Shown in pieces: positions 36,768-46,208 of a DNA stretch of 64,000 bases (positions are counted from its first letter, which is position 1; each line of letters starts with the position of its first letter). Where the stretch lies: NCBI GenBank assembly GCA_019352875.1, contig JAAAFW010000015.1:661809-725808 (forward strand), given 5' to 3'. The notes beneath the pieces are model-generated. The model saw only the letters and a program-made list of their open reading frames with translations. It had not been told where the DNA came from and made no database searches. The translations under genes were made by a program, and so were the position numbers. The stretch is from Pedobacter cryoconitis. Its GTDB lineage: Bacteria > Bacteroidota > Bacteroidia > Sphingobacteriales > Sphingobacteriaceae.

Positions 36768-37535
36768 TTATCTGTCATCCAGCCAATCTAAAAATTCCGA
36801 TGCCCTTTCTCTACCAACAATTAGTTTTTCATCTGTTTCAATATTTAATCTCACCACAAGTTTCCGATCGAAATAGTGCTGAACCTCGGTTATACTTTTA
36901 AAGGCTACAAGATATTGTCTGTTAATACGATAAAAGGAGTGTTTACCTACCATCCGGTGTAACTGGTCAAGCGATTCTGTTAAACTATAGGTTTTCTTAT
37001 CGTCCGTAACCAGATTTATTCCATTGAGACTTTTATAGAAATATGAAATTACTGAAGTCGATACATTAATGTAAGAATTGCGATTGTACACTAAAAAGTT
37101 TTTCTTCGTATCGTCCTCAGAGATAGATTTTAGTATATTCAAGAGATTTGCCGACGTAGATTGGTCCCTATTGAAATGGGTCTTTAAATTTGTAATTTTA
37201 TCAAAAGCCGATTCAATATCATTACGATTGAACGGTTTTAGTAGGTATTCTATTCCATTGCTTTTAAAAGCCTGAATAGAATAATCATCAAAGGCAGTGC
37301 AGAAAATTACCGGAGCCGTAATATTCACTTTCGTGAAAATATCAAAGCTTAAACCGTCTGCGAGTTGTATGTCCATAAATATTACATCGGGCTGTTCATT
37401 GTCGCTAAACCATTTTACTGCGCTGCTGATACTCTGCAGGCTGTCAGCAATACTATATCTGATGTCAATAGATTGAATTAGTCTGGCAAGCGATTTAGCT
37501 GTTTTAACTTCATCTTCGATAATTAAAATTCTCAT
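36768..37535 (-). CDS. LytTR-family response regulator
   Basis: 255 residues. The receiver domain has EDE near residues 7-9, phospho-acceptor Asp55 in FMDIQLADG, and the conserved Lys in YLLKPF near residue 102. The LytTR domain occupies about residues 150-250 (FLVYNRNSYINVS, then HSFYRINRQYLVAFKSI). It overlaps the kinase gene upstream by 26 bp, so they are a translationally coupled pair. Likely targets are unknown; the haem-binding and siderophore genes lie directly upstream on the same strand. Confidence 0.93.
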   Translation of the reverse strand: MRILIIEDEVKTAKSLARLIQSIDIRYSIADSLQSISSAVKWFSDNEQPDVIFMDIQLADGLSFDIFTKVNITAPVIFCTAFDDYSIQAFKSNGIEYLLKPFNRNDIESAFDKITNLKTHFNRDQSTSANLLNILKSISEDDTKKNFLVYNRNSYINVSTSVISYFYKSLNGINLVTDDKKTYSLTESLDQLHRMVGKHSFYRINRQYLVAFKSITEVQHYFDRKLVVRLNIETDEKLIVGRERASEFLDWLDDR

Positions 37536-38562
37536 AGATAAGCGGCAGTTTTATGGTAAACTCAGATTCATTATTGATAACTTCTATTTCTTTTGTACAG
37601 ATATAGCTATACCTGCCTTTTATATTCGATATTCCAATTCCCATCGACTTCGATTCTGCATTTTTTGGCTGCTTATTGTTCTTTATAAAAAGTAAGCCAT
37701 TTTCTTCGTAAACCGTAATGTGGAGTGGGAATTCCAGGGATACGATATTATGTTTGATACAATTCTCAATTAGAAGTTGAAGCGTGAATGGCGGAATATA
37801 TGTAGACCCGGTATATTCATTTAATGATATTCTGATCTCAATTCCCTCCTCAAATCTTGATTTCAGAAGAAATATATAAGACTTTAGAATATTAATCTCT
37901 TGTTCCAGTAAAATGAGATCTTCTTTTTTGTTTTCCAGGGAAAACCTGTAGAAGTAGGAAAGGTTGCTTACAAAGCCGGAAGCGCCCGAATCGTTTATAT
38001 CTATCATTGCCTGTAAAGTATTTAAGCTGTTAAACAAAAAATGCGGGTTTATTTGTTGTTTGAGCAATTCGTACTGTGCATTCAAATTATCTGTTTTAAT
38101 TTTCTCAAACTGTACTAGGATTTGCTGGGCATGGTAGTTTTGATAGAGTAAATGGATAAACATGAAAATAGTTAGATTAATGAGTATTCCTCTGAATTGG
38201 TACATTAACATCATTGATCCAAAATGATATTTTGGAAAGAAAGCATGGTGAACGGTTACCAATATTACCATCGCTATGATGCCTGTGAAAAGGCTCATCA
38301 CTAATCTTTTACTGAAAAAACCTGTATTAAAGGATAATAATGAATACTTTGGGAGGCTATATAAATTAAAGTACCAGACAAATAACGAATACATAAAAGC
38401 AACAGATGAATCAACTCCCAGTTCGATGAAAGTAATATTCAACTGCATAATTTTTGGTATTGAGGCAAGTATACCAATGAACAGAGAACTAAGCCAAATT
38501 ACTTTTTTAGATATCTGGAAAACGTCTCCCGCTTTTGGGTTAATATAACTCGAAACATGCAT
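37510..38562 (-). CDS. LytS-type sensor histidine kinase
   Basis: 350 residues. The N-terminal 150 residues hold about four membrane helices. The phospho-acceptor block is QQINPHFLFNSLNTLQAM, and the C terminus has the N box LQLLIENCIKHN and a glycine motif MGIGISNIKGRY. It forms a pair with the overlapping LytTR gene. The haem-binding/P460 genes start 27 bp beyond its start codon on the same strand, so the module may read through from them. Confidence 0.93.
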   Translation of the reverse strand: MHVSSYINPKAGDVFQISKKVIWLSSLFIGILASIPKIMQLNITFIELGVDSSVAFMYSLFVWYFNLYSLPKYSLLSFNTGFFSKRLVMSLFTGIIAMVILVTVHHAFFPKYHFGSMMLMYQFRGILINLTIFMFIHLLYQNYHAQQILVQFEKIKTDNLNAQYELLKQQINPHFLFNSLNTLQAMIDINDSGASGFVSNLSYFYRFSLENKKEDLILLEQEINILKSYIFLLKSRFEEGIEIRISLNEYTGSTYIPPFTLQLLIENCIKHNIVSLEFPLHITVYEENGLLFIKNNKQPKNAESKSMGIGISNIKGRYSYICTKEIEVINNESEFTIKLPLIYENFNYRR

Positions 38563-38588
38563 ATGAAGCTAAGATTTACAGAGTGCTG

Positions 38589-39062
38589 TTACGGCATCAC
38601 TGCGGGTTGTATAGAGGTAATAAACTTAATCCTGTCTTCATTTTTCAAATTATCTTTTCTGTTACCGAGAGTTCTCCCTTCATATATCCGATAATCGACG
38701 TTTTCATAATCTTTGAAGCTGGATTTAGTTTTTAATACCTCTACTAATTTTAGATCTGACGGTATTTTTGCACCAAACCATCTCGGGTCATCCTGTTGTT
38801 TCCAGGTTACTAAAACCAATGTTTTTTCCACCATATGATTAGAGGTAAGACCCTTTAATTCTTCTAAAGCATTATCGTTTCCGTATAGTGTGCTGGTTGT
38901 GCCTAATTCGGGATTAATGATTGAGCTGATCGTTTTTAAGCCTAGTTTGCTAAATTCGAACGATGCTGGTAGCGAAGCCTCCCGATTTCGGTTCTCCGGA
39001 TGATTCTGCTGACAACCGAACAGTAATCCGAATATAAGCAGACAGTATTGTATTCTTTTCAT
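38589..39062 (-). CDS. Lipoprotein of unknown function next to a P460-type cytochrome gene
   Basis: 157 residues with a lipoprotein signal (MKRIQYCLLIFGLLFGC). The body resembles part of the cytochrome P460-associated fold (SIINPELGTTSTLYGND, LVTWKQQDDPRWFGAKIPSD) but has no CxxCH haem motif. Homologous sequences tend to sit beside the P460/haem-binding protein, as here, where it follows that gene with a 1-bp gap. I infer an accessory role in the periplasm for the neighbouring haem protein. I cannot assign a reaction. Confidence 0.6.
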   Translation of the reverse strand: MKRIQYCLLIFGLLFGCQQNHPENRNREASLPASFEFSKLGLKTISSIINPELGTTSTLYGNDNALEELKGLTSNHMVEKTLVLVTWKQQDDPRWFGAKIPSDLKLVEVLKTKSSFKDYENVDYRIYEGRTLGNRKDNLKNEDRIKFITSIQPAVMP

Positions 39063-39063
39063 G

Positions 39064-40017
39064 TTAATGTTCTAAAGGTGGAGTAAATACAAAATCATTA
39101 TTTTCCATTGGCCGATGACAATTAATACATTCGGTAGTAAATGAAGGCGTTTTGCCATAAGGTTCAAATTTTGGAGTTTTAAAACGGGCCCATCCCCAGC
39201 CCGCTGTCGAGCGGTACTTGTGATTATCTTTGATCATATATTCAACCTGTTTAAATACGCCCGGTGTGATATTGCCCCGGTTATCTTTTAATTGATCCCA
39301 GGCAACTTTAGCCAGAATAGTCCCATTAGGCCATGGATTGGTTTGATGTTCTTTTATAGCTTTGATGGCAATGTCATTACCGAATATTATCCGCATCGTG
39401 CCATTATCTTCTCTTTGCGTAGAACTAATTGGTACCCAGTTTTTATAATCGGGAATGAATGTTATTCCATTAATGTCAACTGGTAAATCTTTAAATTCCG
39501 CAGCTGGTTTTTCAACTGTCCAGTTCTTATATTGACGATTAAGCGCATTGACTTTAGCCGTGTCGGGGATTTGTTTAGGTGCTATACTGCTTAGATAATC
39601 TTTTAGAACCTGAATGTCTTTTACCGATAATTTAGCTTCGCTGTGCAGTAATGTATAGCTTTTCAGCGGCATTGCACCTTGTATGATCTGATTGACAGCC
39701 TCCCACAATTTTGCATTCTGATCCGGGCGTGATATTGAACCCCAATCCGAAAAATTAAGACCGGACCTGCCTTTCTTAATATGGTCAGCAATAAGAAAAT
39801 TTACAGGTGTAATTTGATCAAACCACTTCAAATCAGTTTGATTCGAATGACAATCATAACACGATTTTTTTAATATCGCATCAACTTTATTCGAGAACAG
39901 TATGGGTGTATCGCCTTTGTGGTGCTCAACAGGGATGTTCGGCCGATAGATCTGGATGAATAAAAATACGAAGAGTAAAATGGCCAGAGATATTTTCAGT
40001 TTCTTAAGCTTTTTCAT
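39064..40017 (-). CDS. Haem-binding-domain / cytochrome P460-like protein
   Basis: 317 residues with an N-terminal membrane anchor (SLAILLFVFLFIQI, residues about 10-23). The first domain is a Haem_bd-type module with CYDCH near residue 53 (SCYDCHSNQTDLKWF). The second, about residues 175-310, is cytochrome P460-like and ends with CINCH near residue 300 (TECINCHRPMENNDFVF). So there are two c-type haem sites. Such proteins carry out periplasmic electron transfer or, in other lineages, oxidise hydroxylamine; neither activity is shown here. It is followed by the unknown lipoprotein and preceded by a transcription terminator. Confidence 0.85.
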   Translation of the reverse strand: MKKLKKLKISLAILLFVFLFIQIYRPNIPVEHHKGDTPILFSNKVDAILKKSCYDCHSNQTDLKWFDQITPVNFLIADHIKKGRSGLNFSDWGSISRPDQNAKLWEAVNQIIQGAMPLKSYTLLHSEAKLSVKDIQVLKDYLSSIAPKQIPDTAKVNALNRQYKNWTVEKPAAEFKDLPVDINGITFIPDYKNWVPISSTQREDNGTMRIIFGNDIAIKAIKEHQTNPWPNGTILAKVAWDQLKDNRGNITPGVFKQVEYMIKDNHKYRSTAGWGWARFKTPKFEPYGKTPSFTTECINCHRPMENNDFVFTPPLEH

Positions 40018-40148
40018 GAAAATTATTTTGAATAAAAATAACTATGCTTAAAACGCTTTAACAGGAAAAAGATACGGAAGCGTTCAAAATTCAGATCGAC
40101 ATGTACGTATTATAAATCTAAGGAAATCAATTCAGACGCCCAAAAGCA

Positions 40149-40188
40149 AGCTGAAAGAGCCTTGCATTTCTCTAAGGCTCTTTCAGCT
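40149..40188 (-). terminator. Terminator after the PepSY/TonB-receptor operon
   Basis: A perfect 15-bp stem (40149-40163 with 40174-40188) has a 10-nt loop. Read leftward it ends the PepSY gene, whose stop lies 14 bp away; the tail TTGCTTTTGG is only moderately U-rich. Confidence 0.75.
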
Positions 40189-40201
40189 AATAAATGGACT
40201 T

Positions 40202-41305
40202 TCAGGTAGAACGTTTTCTTACCTTTCGCCACCACAGTAAAGCCCCTGTAACTGACAGCAGACCCGGTAGCAGGCCCACGATGACGTAAAGAATTTTAAT
40301 GGGCAGGCCGCCAAAGCTACCCACATGTAAGGCGAAAAATGTAGCTTCTATCTTTTCCCATAAGCCTTTGTCTGCTAATCTTTCTACGGATTTAACTGTT
40401 CCGGTAGATGGGTCAATTGAGACAGAATTACCCTTTTCGAACAATGCCAGCTGGTGTCTCACCGGGCCACTGATTCGGAAATCTTTCCCGGGTTGAGTTG
40501 GTAAATAAACATTCTCTATGATTAGGTCCGGCATACTATCCCTGGCAATAATTAACATTTCATCTACAGATCGCGTAGCCATTGTGTTGGCGGGTGCAGA
40601 GATTGTTTGTTTCTTCCAGTACGAACTGTCCATGGAGAATTTATTCATCCAGAATCCGGTGAAAAAGATGACAACGTTAAATACCAGTGCCCAGACACCT
40701 ACTATTCTGTGGAGACCTGAAGATATGGTCCGCCAGTTAGTCCATTTAATACTCACCTGGAAAATCAGAACTTTCCATACATATTTCCGGTAAATGATGA
40801 AACCGGTAATCGTAGAAAGAAGCATGGTAATCCCGAAAATAGTGGCGAGTAACAGCCCTGGAATTCCCAATTGAAAACTCCAGTGAAATTGTATCAGCCA
40901 GTGCATAAAACCTGAATTTATATCTTTCAGGTTCCCTTCACGTAAAGTTTCTCCCGTATAGGGATTCAGGCTGATCATACCCAGATCATAGGTACTTAAT
41001 TTTCCGTCATTTTGATAGAGCCTGAATTCATAGGCATCCTTAGGTGCTGCATCCGGGTTTAACCAGGCAATGCCCGCTAAATGTGGATGATTATGACCAA
41101 TCTTTCTGTAAATGGAATCTAATGACTGTGCTGGACCTTTCGGTTCAACAGTAAGCAGATTAGCGTTGAGTATATGATCTATTTCTTTCAGAAAAACCAG
41201 CGCAGACCCGCTTAACCCGAGCATGAGCAGAAAAATACCACTGATGAGTCCAAGCCAGCTATGCAGGGAAAATGCGAGTTTGGTGGTTGAGTGTACCTTG
41301 TTCAT
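40202..41305 (-). CDS. PepSY-associated transmembrane protein (PiuB-like, iron-uptake partner)
   Basis: 367 residues with four strong membrane helices: near residues 15-40 (LHSWLGLISGIFLLMLG), about 140-165, about 190-215, and at the C terminus (ILYVIVGLLPGLLSVTGALLWW). The PepSY domains lie in the two periplasmic segments. Conserved His residues in helices (HSWLG, LHRIVGVWA) are typical of this haem-binding reductase-like family. Proteins of this kind are usually encoded beside ferric-siderophore receptors and are thought to reduce the iron complex in the periplasm. It overlaps the receptor gene by 4 bp (ATGA). Confidence 0.9.
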   Translation of the reverse strand: MNKVHSTTKLAFSLHSWLGLISGIFLLMLGLSGSALVFLKEIDHILNANLLTVEPKGPAQSLDSIYRKIGHNHPHLAGIAWLNPDAAPKDAYEFRLYQNDGKLSTYDLGMISLNPYTGETLREGNLKDINSGFMHWLIQFHWSFQLGIPGLLLATIFGITMLLSTITGFIIYRKYVWKVLIFQVSIKWTNWRTISSGLHRIVGVWALVFNVVIFFTGFWMNKFSMDSSYWKKQTISAPANTMATRSVDEMLIIARDSMPDLIIENVYLPTQPGKDFRISGPVRHQLALFEKGNSVSIDPSTGTVKSVERLADKGLWEKIEATFFALHVGSFGGLPIKILYVIVGLLPGLLSVTGALLWWRKVRKRST

Positions 41306-43668
41306 CGGATCTGATAGCTAATTCCTACTCGATAATTGAAAGGATCGCCCAATCCGGCGGTTACAGTACCAGATCTGCTTCCTGTAAAATAATGCTTGTT
41401 TGTTAGGTTGTAGGCATTAAACTGTAGGTTATAACGACCTCTCTGATAGTTTACTGCCGCATCTAATACGGTGTATTCCGGGAATACAAAGTTTTGATTG
41501 CTGATCAGTCCGACCTGGTCACTCACATACCGGACACCTGCAGCCAATCCTAATCCTTTGGCAGCTGTAGTGCGCAAATTATATTTCAACCAGAGGTTAG
41601 CGATATGTTTGGGTGCATTTGCAAAGCGATCACCTTTTTTGCCAAAGGCGCTGTTACTCAGTACAACGTGTTCATTATAAGCATATCCAGCAATGATGTT
41701 GAAATTACGGATCGTTCCTGTTGCTGAAAATTCTATACCTCTGCTTCTGGTTCCATCAATAGCTGCCTGACGGTGAGAATTTTCTTCAGTAGGAGCTGCA
41801 GTAAGAATATTGGCATAATTGATTTGGTATAAAGATAGTGTAGTCGACAACTGCTCATTAAAGAAGTCTGCCTTGGAACCTAACTCATATTGTGTTGCAG
41901 TTCGTGTAGGAAACGGTCCGCCAGAAAGAACATTATTAGATGTTTGTGGGTTGAACGACCGGAGAAAAGTCCCGTACACGGAAACATTTGTCAGTGGTAG
42001 ATAGACCAGTCCGAATCTTGGAATCCAGCCAGTCGCCTGAAGTTCATCACCCTGTTTATTATCCCTGGCGGAGAGCGGCGTTTCTTTCCCATCGTAATTA
42101 TCATACCTGATGGAAAGCAAAGCCTTGAACTTTTCGCTGAAGCTAAGCTGATCTTGTATATATAGCCCCAGGAGATTCGTAATTCTCTTATTATCATCAG
42201 ATTCTTCTGCTTTCACACTTGCAGCGGGAGGGTCGTTGCTGTAATCGGGATTGAAGATCGAAATCCGTGTGGATGGTTTATATTGATAATCATTTTTTGT
42301 CCAGCCATAACGGTTGTAATCTGCACCGACAATAATTTGGTGTTTAATAGCGCCAGTTTTGGTCGTATAAGTTCCATATGTAGTGGTTTGCAGACTAAAA
42401 CGGTCTGTCTCCCAGTCCTGGTAGGCTCTGCTGACAGAATCATTTCTGATCTGTCCTACTGGAATATGATCTGTAAAATCGAGCACATTTCTTACCGCAC
42501 GCTGTACTACAGTTAACTTGAGATCTTTAGAGAAACTGTGGTTAAAGGTCAATGTAGCTGAAGCATTATTGGTCTTTCCGTAATCTGAAGGACTTTGAAT
42601 GGTAAGATTGTCCGGGTAGTAATTGAAATCGAAAGTTCCATCCGGACGGGTACGTATAAATGTTCCGTTGTCATATTGCTGAACAGCTTTCTGGTGAGCA
42701 TAGTTCAGCTCCAGATTCAGATTTGTGTTTTCTGAGAAGATATACGTCAGGGAAGGAGCAAGGAAAATATTCTCTTTATCCTGATCATTGCGGAAACTTT
42801 TAGATCGGTCATAACCTATAATGGCACGATAAAGCAACTTTTTGTTTTTTGTTAAGGGGCCTGTCAGATCCAGCGATGCCCTGCGGAAATTCCAGCTGCC
42901 CAATGATAGATCGACATTATATCTGGCTTCTGTCAAAGGTTTCTTGGTTACGAAATTGATTACTCCTCCCGGAGCACCCTCACTGAAAAGAGCTCCTGAA
43001 GGACCACGGAGTAGTTCTACAGATTCTACATTATATAACAGCGGTTGCTGACTCCATAAGAAAAGATTTCCGCGTACACCATTATAAAGCAGAAAGCTGG
43101 CATCGGTGGGAGAGTAGGCTGTGAACCCACGCATATTGAAAGAACCGTTACCATTATTGGCTTTCATACCAGTGAATGTACTTGCAATTTCGTTCAATGT
43201 AAATGCCTGACGGTCCTGCATGACCTCCGATGAAACAACCTGTACAGACTGGGGGGTAGAAAGCAAAGGGATATCCATTCTGGTTGAGCTATTGGATCGC
43301 TTAACCTGATACCGCGTTTTAACAGTTTTGATCGCTACTTCCTTCAGTTCATTTTTACTTTCCGAGAGTTGGAGGTTAAGAAACGTGTTTTTCCCCGGTG
43401 TAATAACCAGGTTTTGTTTCAGTGCACTGTAGCCGATATTCGACACTACCAGAACATAAGTTCCCGCAGGAACCCCGTTTAGACTAAAACTTCCGTCTGA
43501 GTCTGTTTGTGTATTGATTTTAGTATGCTGGAACTGGACTGTTGCGCCGGTTACAGGTTCATCGTTAATCGTAACTATGCGCCCCTTTAACATACCTGTA
43601 TTAATTTGCGCAAAGGAATTACTGCTGATTATTATAAATAGCAGTAATGTGAAAATGTTGATTTTCAT
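41302..43668 (-). CDS. TonB-dependent siderophore receptor
   Basis: 788 residues from the ATG at 43668, chosen because MKINIFTLLLFIIIS is a proper signal peptide; the ATG at 43695 would put nine extra residues in front. After cleavage near FAQIN there is a carboxypeptidase-regulatory-like domain (about 24-105: LKGRIVTINDEPVTGATVQF). The plug follows at about 115-240 (STPQSVQVVSSEVMQDRQ, LLRGPSGALFSEGAPGGVIN) and a 22-strand barrel ends the protein (YRVGISYQIR). The plug wording is typical of ferric-siderophore receptors. Transport is energised by TonB. It is co-transcribed with the PepSY gene. Confidence 0.94.
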   Translation of the reverse strand: MKINIFTLLLFIIISSNSFAQINTGMLKGRIVTINDEPVTGATVQFQHTKINTQTDSDGSFSLNGVPAGTYVLVVSNIGYSALKQNLVITPGKNTFLNLQLSESKNELKEVAIKTVKTRYQVKRSNSSTRMDIPLLSTPQSVQVVSSEVMQDRQAFTLNEIASTFTGMKANNGNGSFNMRGFTAYSPTDASFLLYNGVRGNLFLWSQQPLLYNVESVELLRGPSGALFSEGAPGGVINFVTKKPLTEARYNVDLSLGSWNFRRASLDLTGPLTKNKKLLYRAIIGYDRSKSFRNDQDKENIFLAPSLTYIFSENTNLNLELNYAHQKAVQQYDNGTFIRTRPDGTFDFNYYPDNLTIQSPSDYGKTNNASATLTFNHSFSKDLKLTVVQRAVRNVLDFTDHIPVGQIRNDSVSRAYQDWETDRFSLQTTTYGTYTTKTGAIKHQIIVGADYNRYGWTKNDYQYKPSTRISIFNPDYSNDPPAASVKAEESDDNKRITNLLGLYIQDQLSFSEKFKALLSIRYDNYDGKETPLSARDNKQGDELQATGWIPRFGLVYLPLTNVSVYGTFLRSFNPQTSNNVLSGGPFPTRTATQYELGSKADFFNEQLSTTLSLYQINYANILTAAPTEENSHRQAAIDGTRSRGIEFSATGTIRNFNIIAGYAYNEHVVLSNSAFGKKGDRFANAPKHIANLWLKYNLRTTAAKGLGLAAGVRYVSDQVGLISNQNFVFPEYTVLDAAVNYQRGRYNLQFNAYNLTNKHYFTGSRSGTVTAGLGDPFNYRVGISYQIR

Positions 43669-43842
43669 TTGAATGATAAGAATTGGCAATGACACACCGG
43701 GGGCGATATCATTATACCCGATAAAATATTCGTGAACACGAAAAGGTCACATAGACCAGCGGTAGCCAATATCAGTTCAGCCCATACAGGGCTTTGTCAC
43801 AACCTGGCGTTCTTGCAGTATTGTGTTAAAAAATAGAAAAGG

Positions 43843-44226
43843 CTACGCGAATACCTTCTGTGGTGGTTTGAAGATATCGTTTGCGAAACGAGAAGGTTTA
43901 AATTTCAGGTAGAAGGGGTTGAATGTTAAATGACCATTTTCGGGTACTGATTCATTTACTTCAAGCTTATTCATTTTGCAGAAGAACAGGATATTGGTTT
44001 TTTCGAGATTTTCGACTCTGTGCTTCTCCTCATTCTGTTCTGCCAGCTTTATTTTCTTGGCAAGGAAGCATCTCCCGTTACAATTCATTTCCGGCTTGTC
44101 TTTATTTTCACAAAAATTAGCCGTAATATAATCCTGATTCACTTTAAAAGCCAGGATTAAACCCAGTTTATTGAAAGACTGCGTGATCAGGGTAAGAAGT
44201 AATAAAAGGCAAATGAATCTTTTCAA
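43843..44226 (-). CDS. Small Cys-motif secreted or anchored protein, function unknown
   Basis: 127 residues with an N-terminal signal-anchor (LLLLLTLITQSF). Conserved-looking cysteines are Cys39 (FCENKDKPEMNC), Cys49 and Cys53 in MNCNGRCFLAKKI, and a further Cys in FFCKMNKLEVN. Proteins with this NC-x-G-R/K-C pattern are found next to metal-uptake genes in Bacteroidota; metal or haem handling is an inference from that pattern and from position, 175 bp upstream of the siderophore receptor on the same strand. I do not recognise a named family. Confidence 0.65.
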   Translation of the reverse strand: MKRFICLLLLLTLITQSFNKLGLILAFKVNQDYITANFCENKDKPEMNCNGRCFLAKKIKLAEQNEEKHRVENLEKTNILFFCKMNKLEVNESVPENGHLTFNPFYLKFKPSRFANDIFKPPQKVFA

Positions 44227-44297
44227 AGGTTTTATCTATCGCCTGCGAAGGTATATATTTTTTGCGATCATTTGGAATAGTTTGACTGGCCGAGCTG

Positions 44298-44993
44298 TTA
44301 TTTCTGAATGAGACCGGCAATTATATTAATAGTAAATGCTACAATAAAAGTATTAAATGCAAATGACAGTAAGCCGTGCATTAATGCCAATCGGCGGATT
44401 CTTCGCGAGGTTATTTGTACATCTGATACCTGAAAAGTCATGCCTATGACAAATGAAAAATAAGTGAAATCCAGATAGTCGGGATCCTGGTCATTTGGAA
44501 AGATCAATCCTTTGTCTTTCACCTGTTTCCCTTTTTTATCATTTTCTGTATCGAAATAATAAAAATCGGCATACCTCAGCGTGAAAAGGGTATGTACTAG
44601 CCACCATGAACTGATTACACAGGTAAGTGGAATGATAATAGAGGTTGATAACTGTTCTTTGGAATGCGCTGAAGCACCCTGCAAAAGAATGAGGATGGCG
44701 AAAAGACTTGCGAAAGCTGCAATGATCACAAAGATAAATATTACTTTACGACTCGAATCCTGAGCACGGGCTTCATGTTTAACATCTGCAGGATGACTGG
44801 TTAAAATAGTGACCCAGGACAGACCGACACTAATAAAAACATAGGTTAACCAACTGAGCATTAAACGAACCTCAGGCTCAATATGCGGTAAAGGCACGAT
44901 AAGCATCAGAAATGCTGCTCCTAATGAAATGTAGAGCTTATGATGCGCATCGAGCCGGTTTATTTTTAACTGTAATTTGCTGATTAAAGACAT
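44298..44993 (-). CDS. DUF1345 family membrane protein
   Basis: 231 residues with about five membrane helices. The family signature lies in the second half: YLDFTYFSFVIGMTFQVSDVQ, then RRIRRLALMHGLLSFAFN. Function is unknown across the family. It stands between the nitronate-monooxygenase operon (terminator upstream) and the small Cys-motif gene. The central loop is lysine- and aspartate-rich (ENDKKGKQVKDKG). A single-gene unit is likely. Confidence 0.87.
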   Translation of the reverse strand: MSLISKLQLKINRLDAHHKLYISLGAAFLMLIVPLPHIEPEVRLMLSWLTYVFISVGLSWVTILTSHPADVKHEARAQDSSRKVIFIFVIIAAFASLFAILILLQGASAHSKEQLSTSIIIPLTCVISSWWLVHTLFTLRYADFYYFDTENDKKGKQVKDKGLIFPNDQDPDYLDFTYFSFVIGMTFQVSDVQITSRRIRRLALMHGLLSFAFNTFIVAFTINIIAGLIQK

Positions 44994-45080
44994 AAGAAAT
45001 CTCTCCTTTTGTATAGTGATTGCAAGCGTTTTAAACTTTATACAATATAGAGGAATGATAAGAAAGTCTTTCCATCTTTA

Positions 45081-45119
45081 AGCATAAAAAGCCTTAGGAA
45101 ATATAAAGCTTTTTATGCT
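45081..45119 (-). terminator. Terminator at the end of the Crp-YceI-NMO operon
   Basis: Perfect 12-bp arms AGCATAAAAAGC (45081-45092) and GCTTTTTATGCT (45108-45119) with a 15-nt loop, 12 bp after the nitronate-monooxygenase stop codon. Confidence 0.7.
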
Positions 45120-45131
45120 ATACCGCTTCTG

Positions 45132-46205
45132 TCAGCGATTAAGAAGTTTAGTTGCGTCTTCGATTAGTAACTGCATTAATTCTTCGGCTTTCACCTTTTT
45201 TAATCCGGTCGTGTTTTGCCCAGACCAAAAATTAATCATGTCTGTTTTTCCCTGAGCTATTGCCGCTGCTCTTAATGGGGCTAATAACTTAGTCTGCAGC
45301 GGAAAAGGTAATACTTCAATTTCAGATTTAATCTCTTCCGATATTCTGTTTTTCACCATTCTTCCCATTCTTCCGGTCATCGATTTGGATACAATCGTGT
45401 TTTTTGATTCATCAGAAAGAAGCTTATCCTTATGGGCTTGACTCGCCCCTGATTCATCGCAAACAAGGAAGGCTGTGCCTGGTTGTACTGCTTCAGCGCC
45501 TAACATAAATGCGGCTGCAATACTTCTGCCATTCGTAATTCCTCCTGCGGCAATAACAGGGGTCTGAATTTTGGCTTTTAACTGCTGTATCAACGTAAAC
45601 AAACCTGTAAATGACTCCTGCGGAGGGCGTAGGAAAGACGGCCGATGACCACCAGCCTCAAATCCTGAAGCGACAATTGCATCTGCACCAGCGTCTTCTA
45701 GCGCGATGGCTTCGTCGATCGTAGTAGCTGTGCCTATGGTTTTTATTCCCAGGCGCCGGCATTCCCTAAGGATTTCTTTGGATGGAATGCCAAATATAAA
45801 ACTAAATACAGGTGGGCGGATTTCAAATAATGCTTCCATCTGATTCTCAAATTTCGAAGGTATGTCAGGTGAAAGTTCCGGTAGTGGGATACTCAGTTCG
45901 TCGAAATATGGTTTGAAAAGGACTTCAACTTTATCTAAACTTTCGCGGGAATAATTAGTTAAACTTTCGTCAACGTCAGATACCCATAAATTAAGATTGT
46001 AGGGTTTTGTAGTTTTAGCTTTTATGGTTCTACCTATCTTTAGTATTTCCTCCGGAGATAAAGTATATGCGCCAAAACTACCGAGACCACCCGCATTGGA
46101 GACAGCAGCAAGGAGATCAATCGTCGAGAACCCACCGCCCATTGGTCCTTGTAAAATGGGATACTCTATTTCAAGTAGTTCCGTTATTCTGGTCTGATTC
46201 CACAT
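45132..46205 (-). CDS. Nitronate monooxygenase (2-nitropropane dioxygenase-like)
   Basis: 357 residues, a TIM barrel of the NMO/IMPDH-like group: YPILQGPMGGGFSTIDLLAAVSNAGG at the N terminus gives the FMN site. GADAIVASGFEAGGHRPSF near residue 190 contains the phosphate-binding and His region, and AAGGITNGRSIAAAFMLGAEA follows. NMO enzymes oxidise propionate-3-nitronate and other nitronates with FMN and oxygen, detoxifying plant or fungal nitro compounds. It is the last of a five-enzyme leftward operon and starts 3 bp after the NTF2-like gene. Confidence 0.92.
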   Translation of the reverse strand: MWNQTRITELLEIEYPILQGPMGGGFSTIDLLAAVSNAGGLGSFGAYTLSPEEILKIGRTIKAKTTKPYNLNLWVSDVDESLTNYSRESLDKVEVLFKPYFDELSIPLPELSPDIPSKFENQMEALFEIRPPVFSFIFGIPSKEILRECRRLGIKTIGTATTIDEAIALEDAGADAIVASGFEAGGHRPSFLRPPQESFTGLFTLIQQLKAKIQTPVIAAGGITNGRSIAAAFMLGAEAVQPGTAFLVCDESGASQAHKDKLLSDESKNTIVSKSMTGRMGRMVKNRISEEIKSEIEVLPFPLQTKLLAPLRAAAIAQGKTDMINFWSGQNTTGLKKVKAEELMQLLIEDATKLLNR

Positions 46206-46208
46206 TGG

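Noticed and set aside
17025..43742. The 10-mer CGTGAACACG occurs both in the MRJP terminator (17051-17060) and upstream of the siderophore receptor (43731-43740)
   Set aside because: A short match in unrelated settings; chance is enough to explain it.
43669..43842. A possible Fur box upstream of the siderophore receptor (AATGATAAGAAT region)
   Set aside because: Too few matches to the 19-bp consensus to claim.
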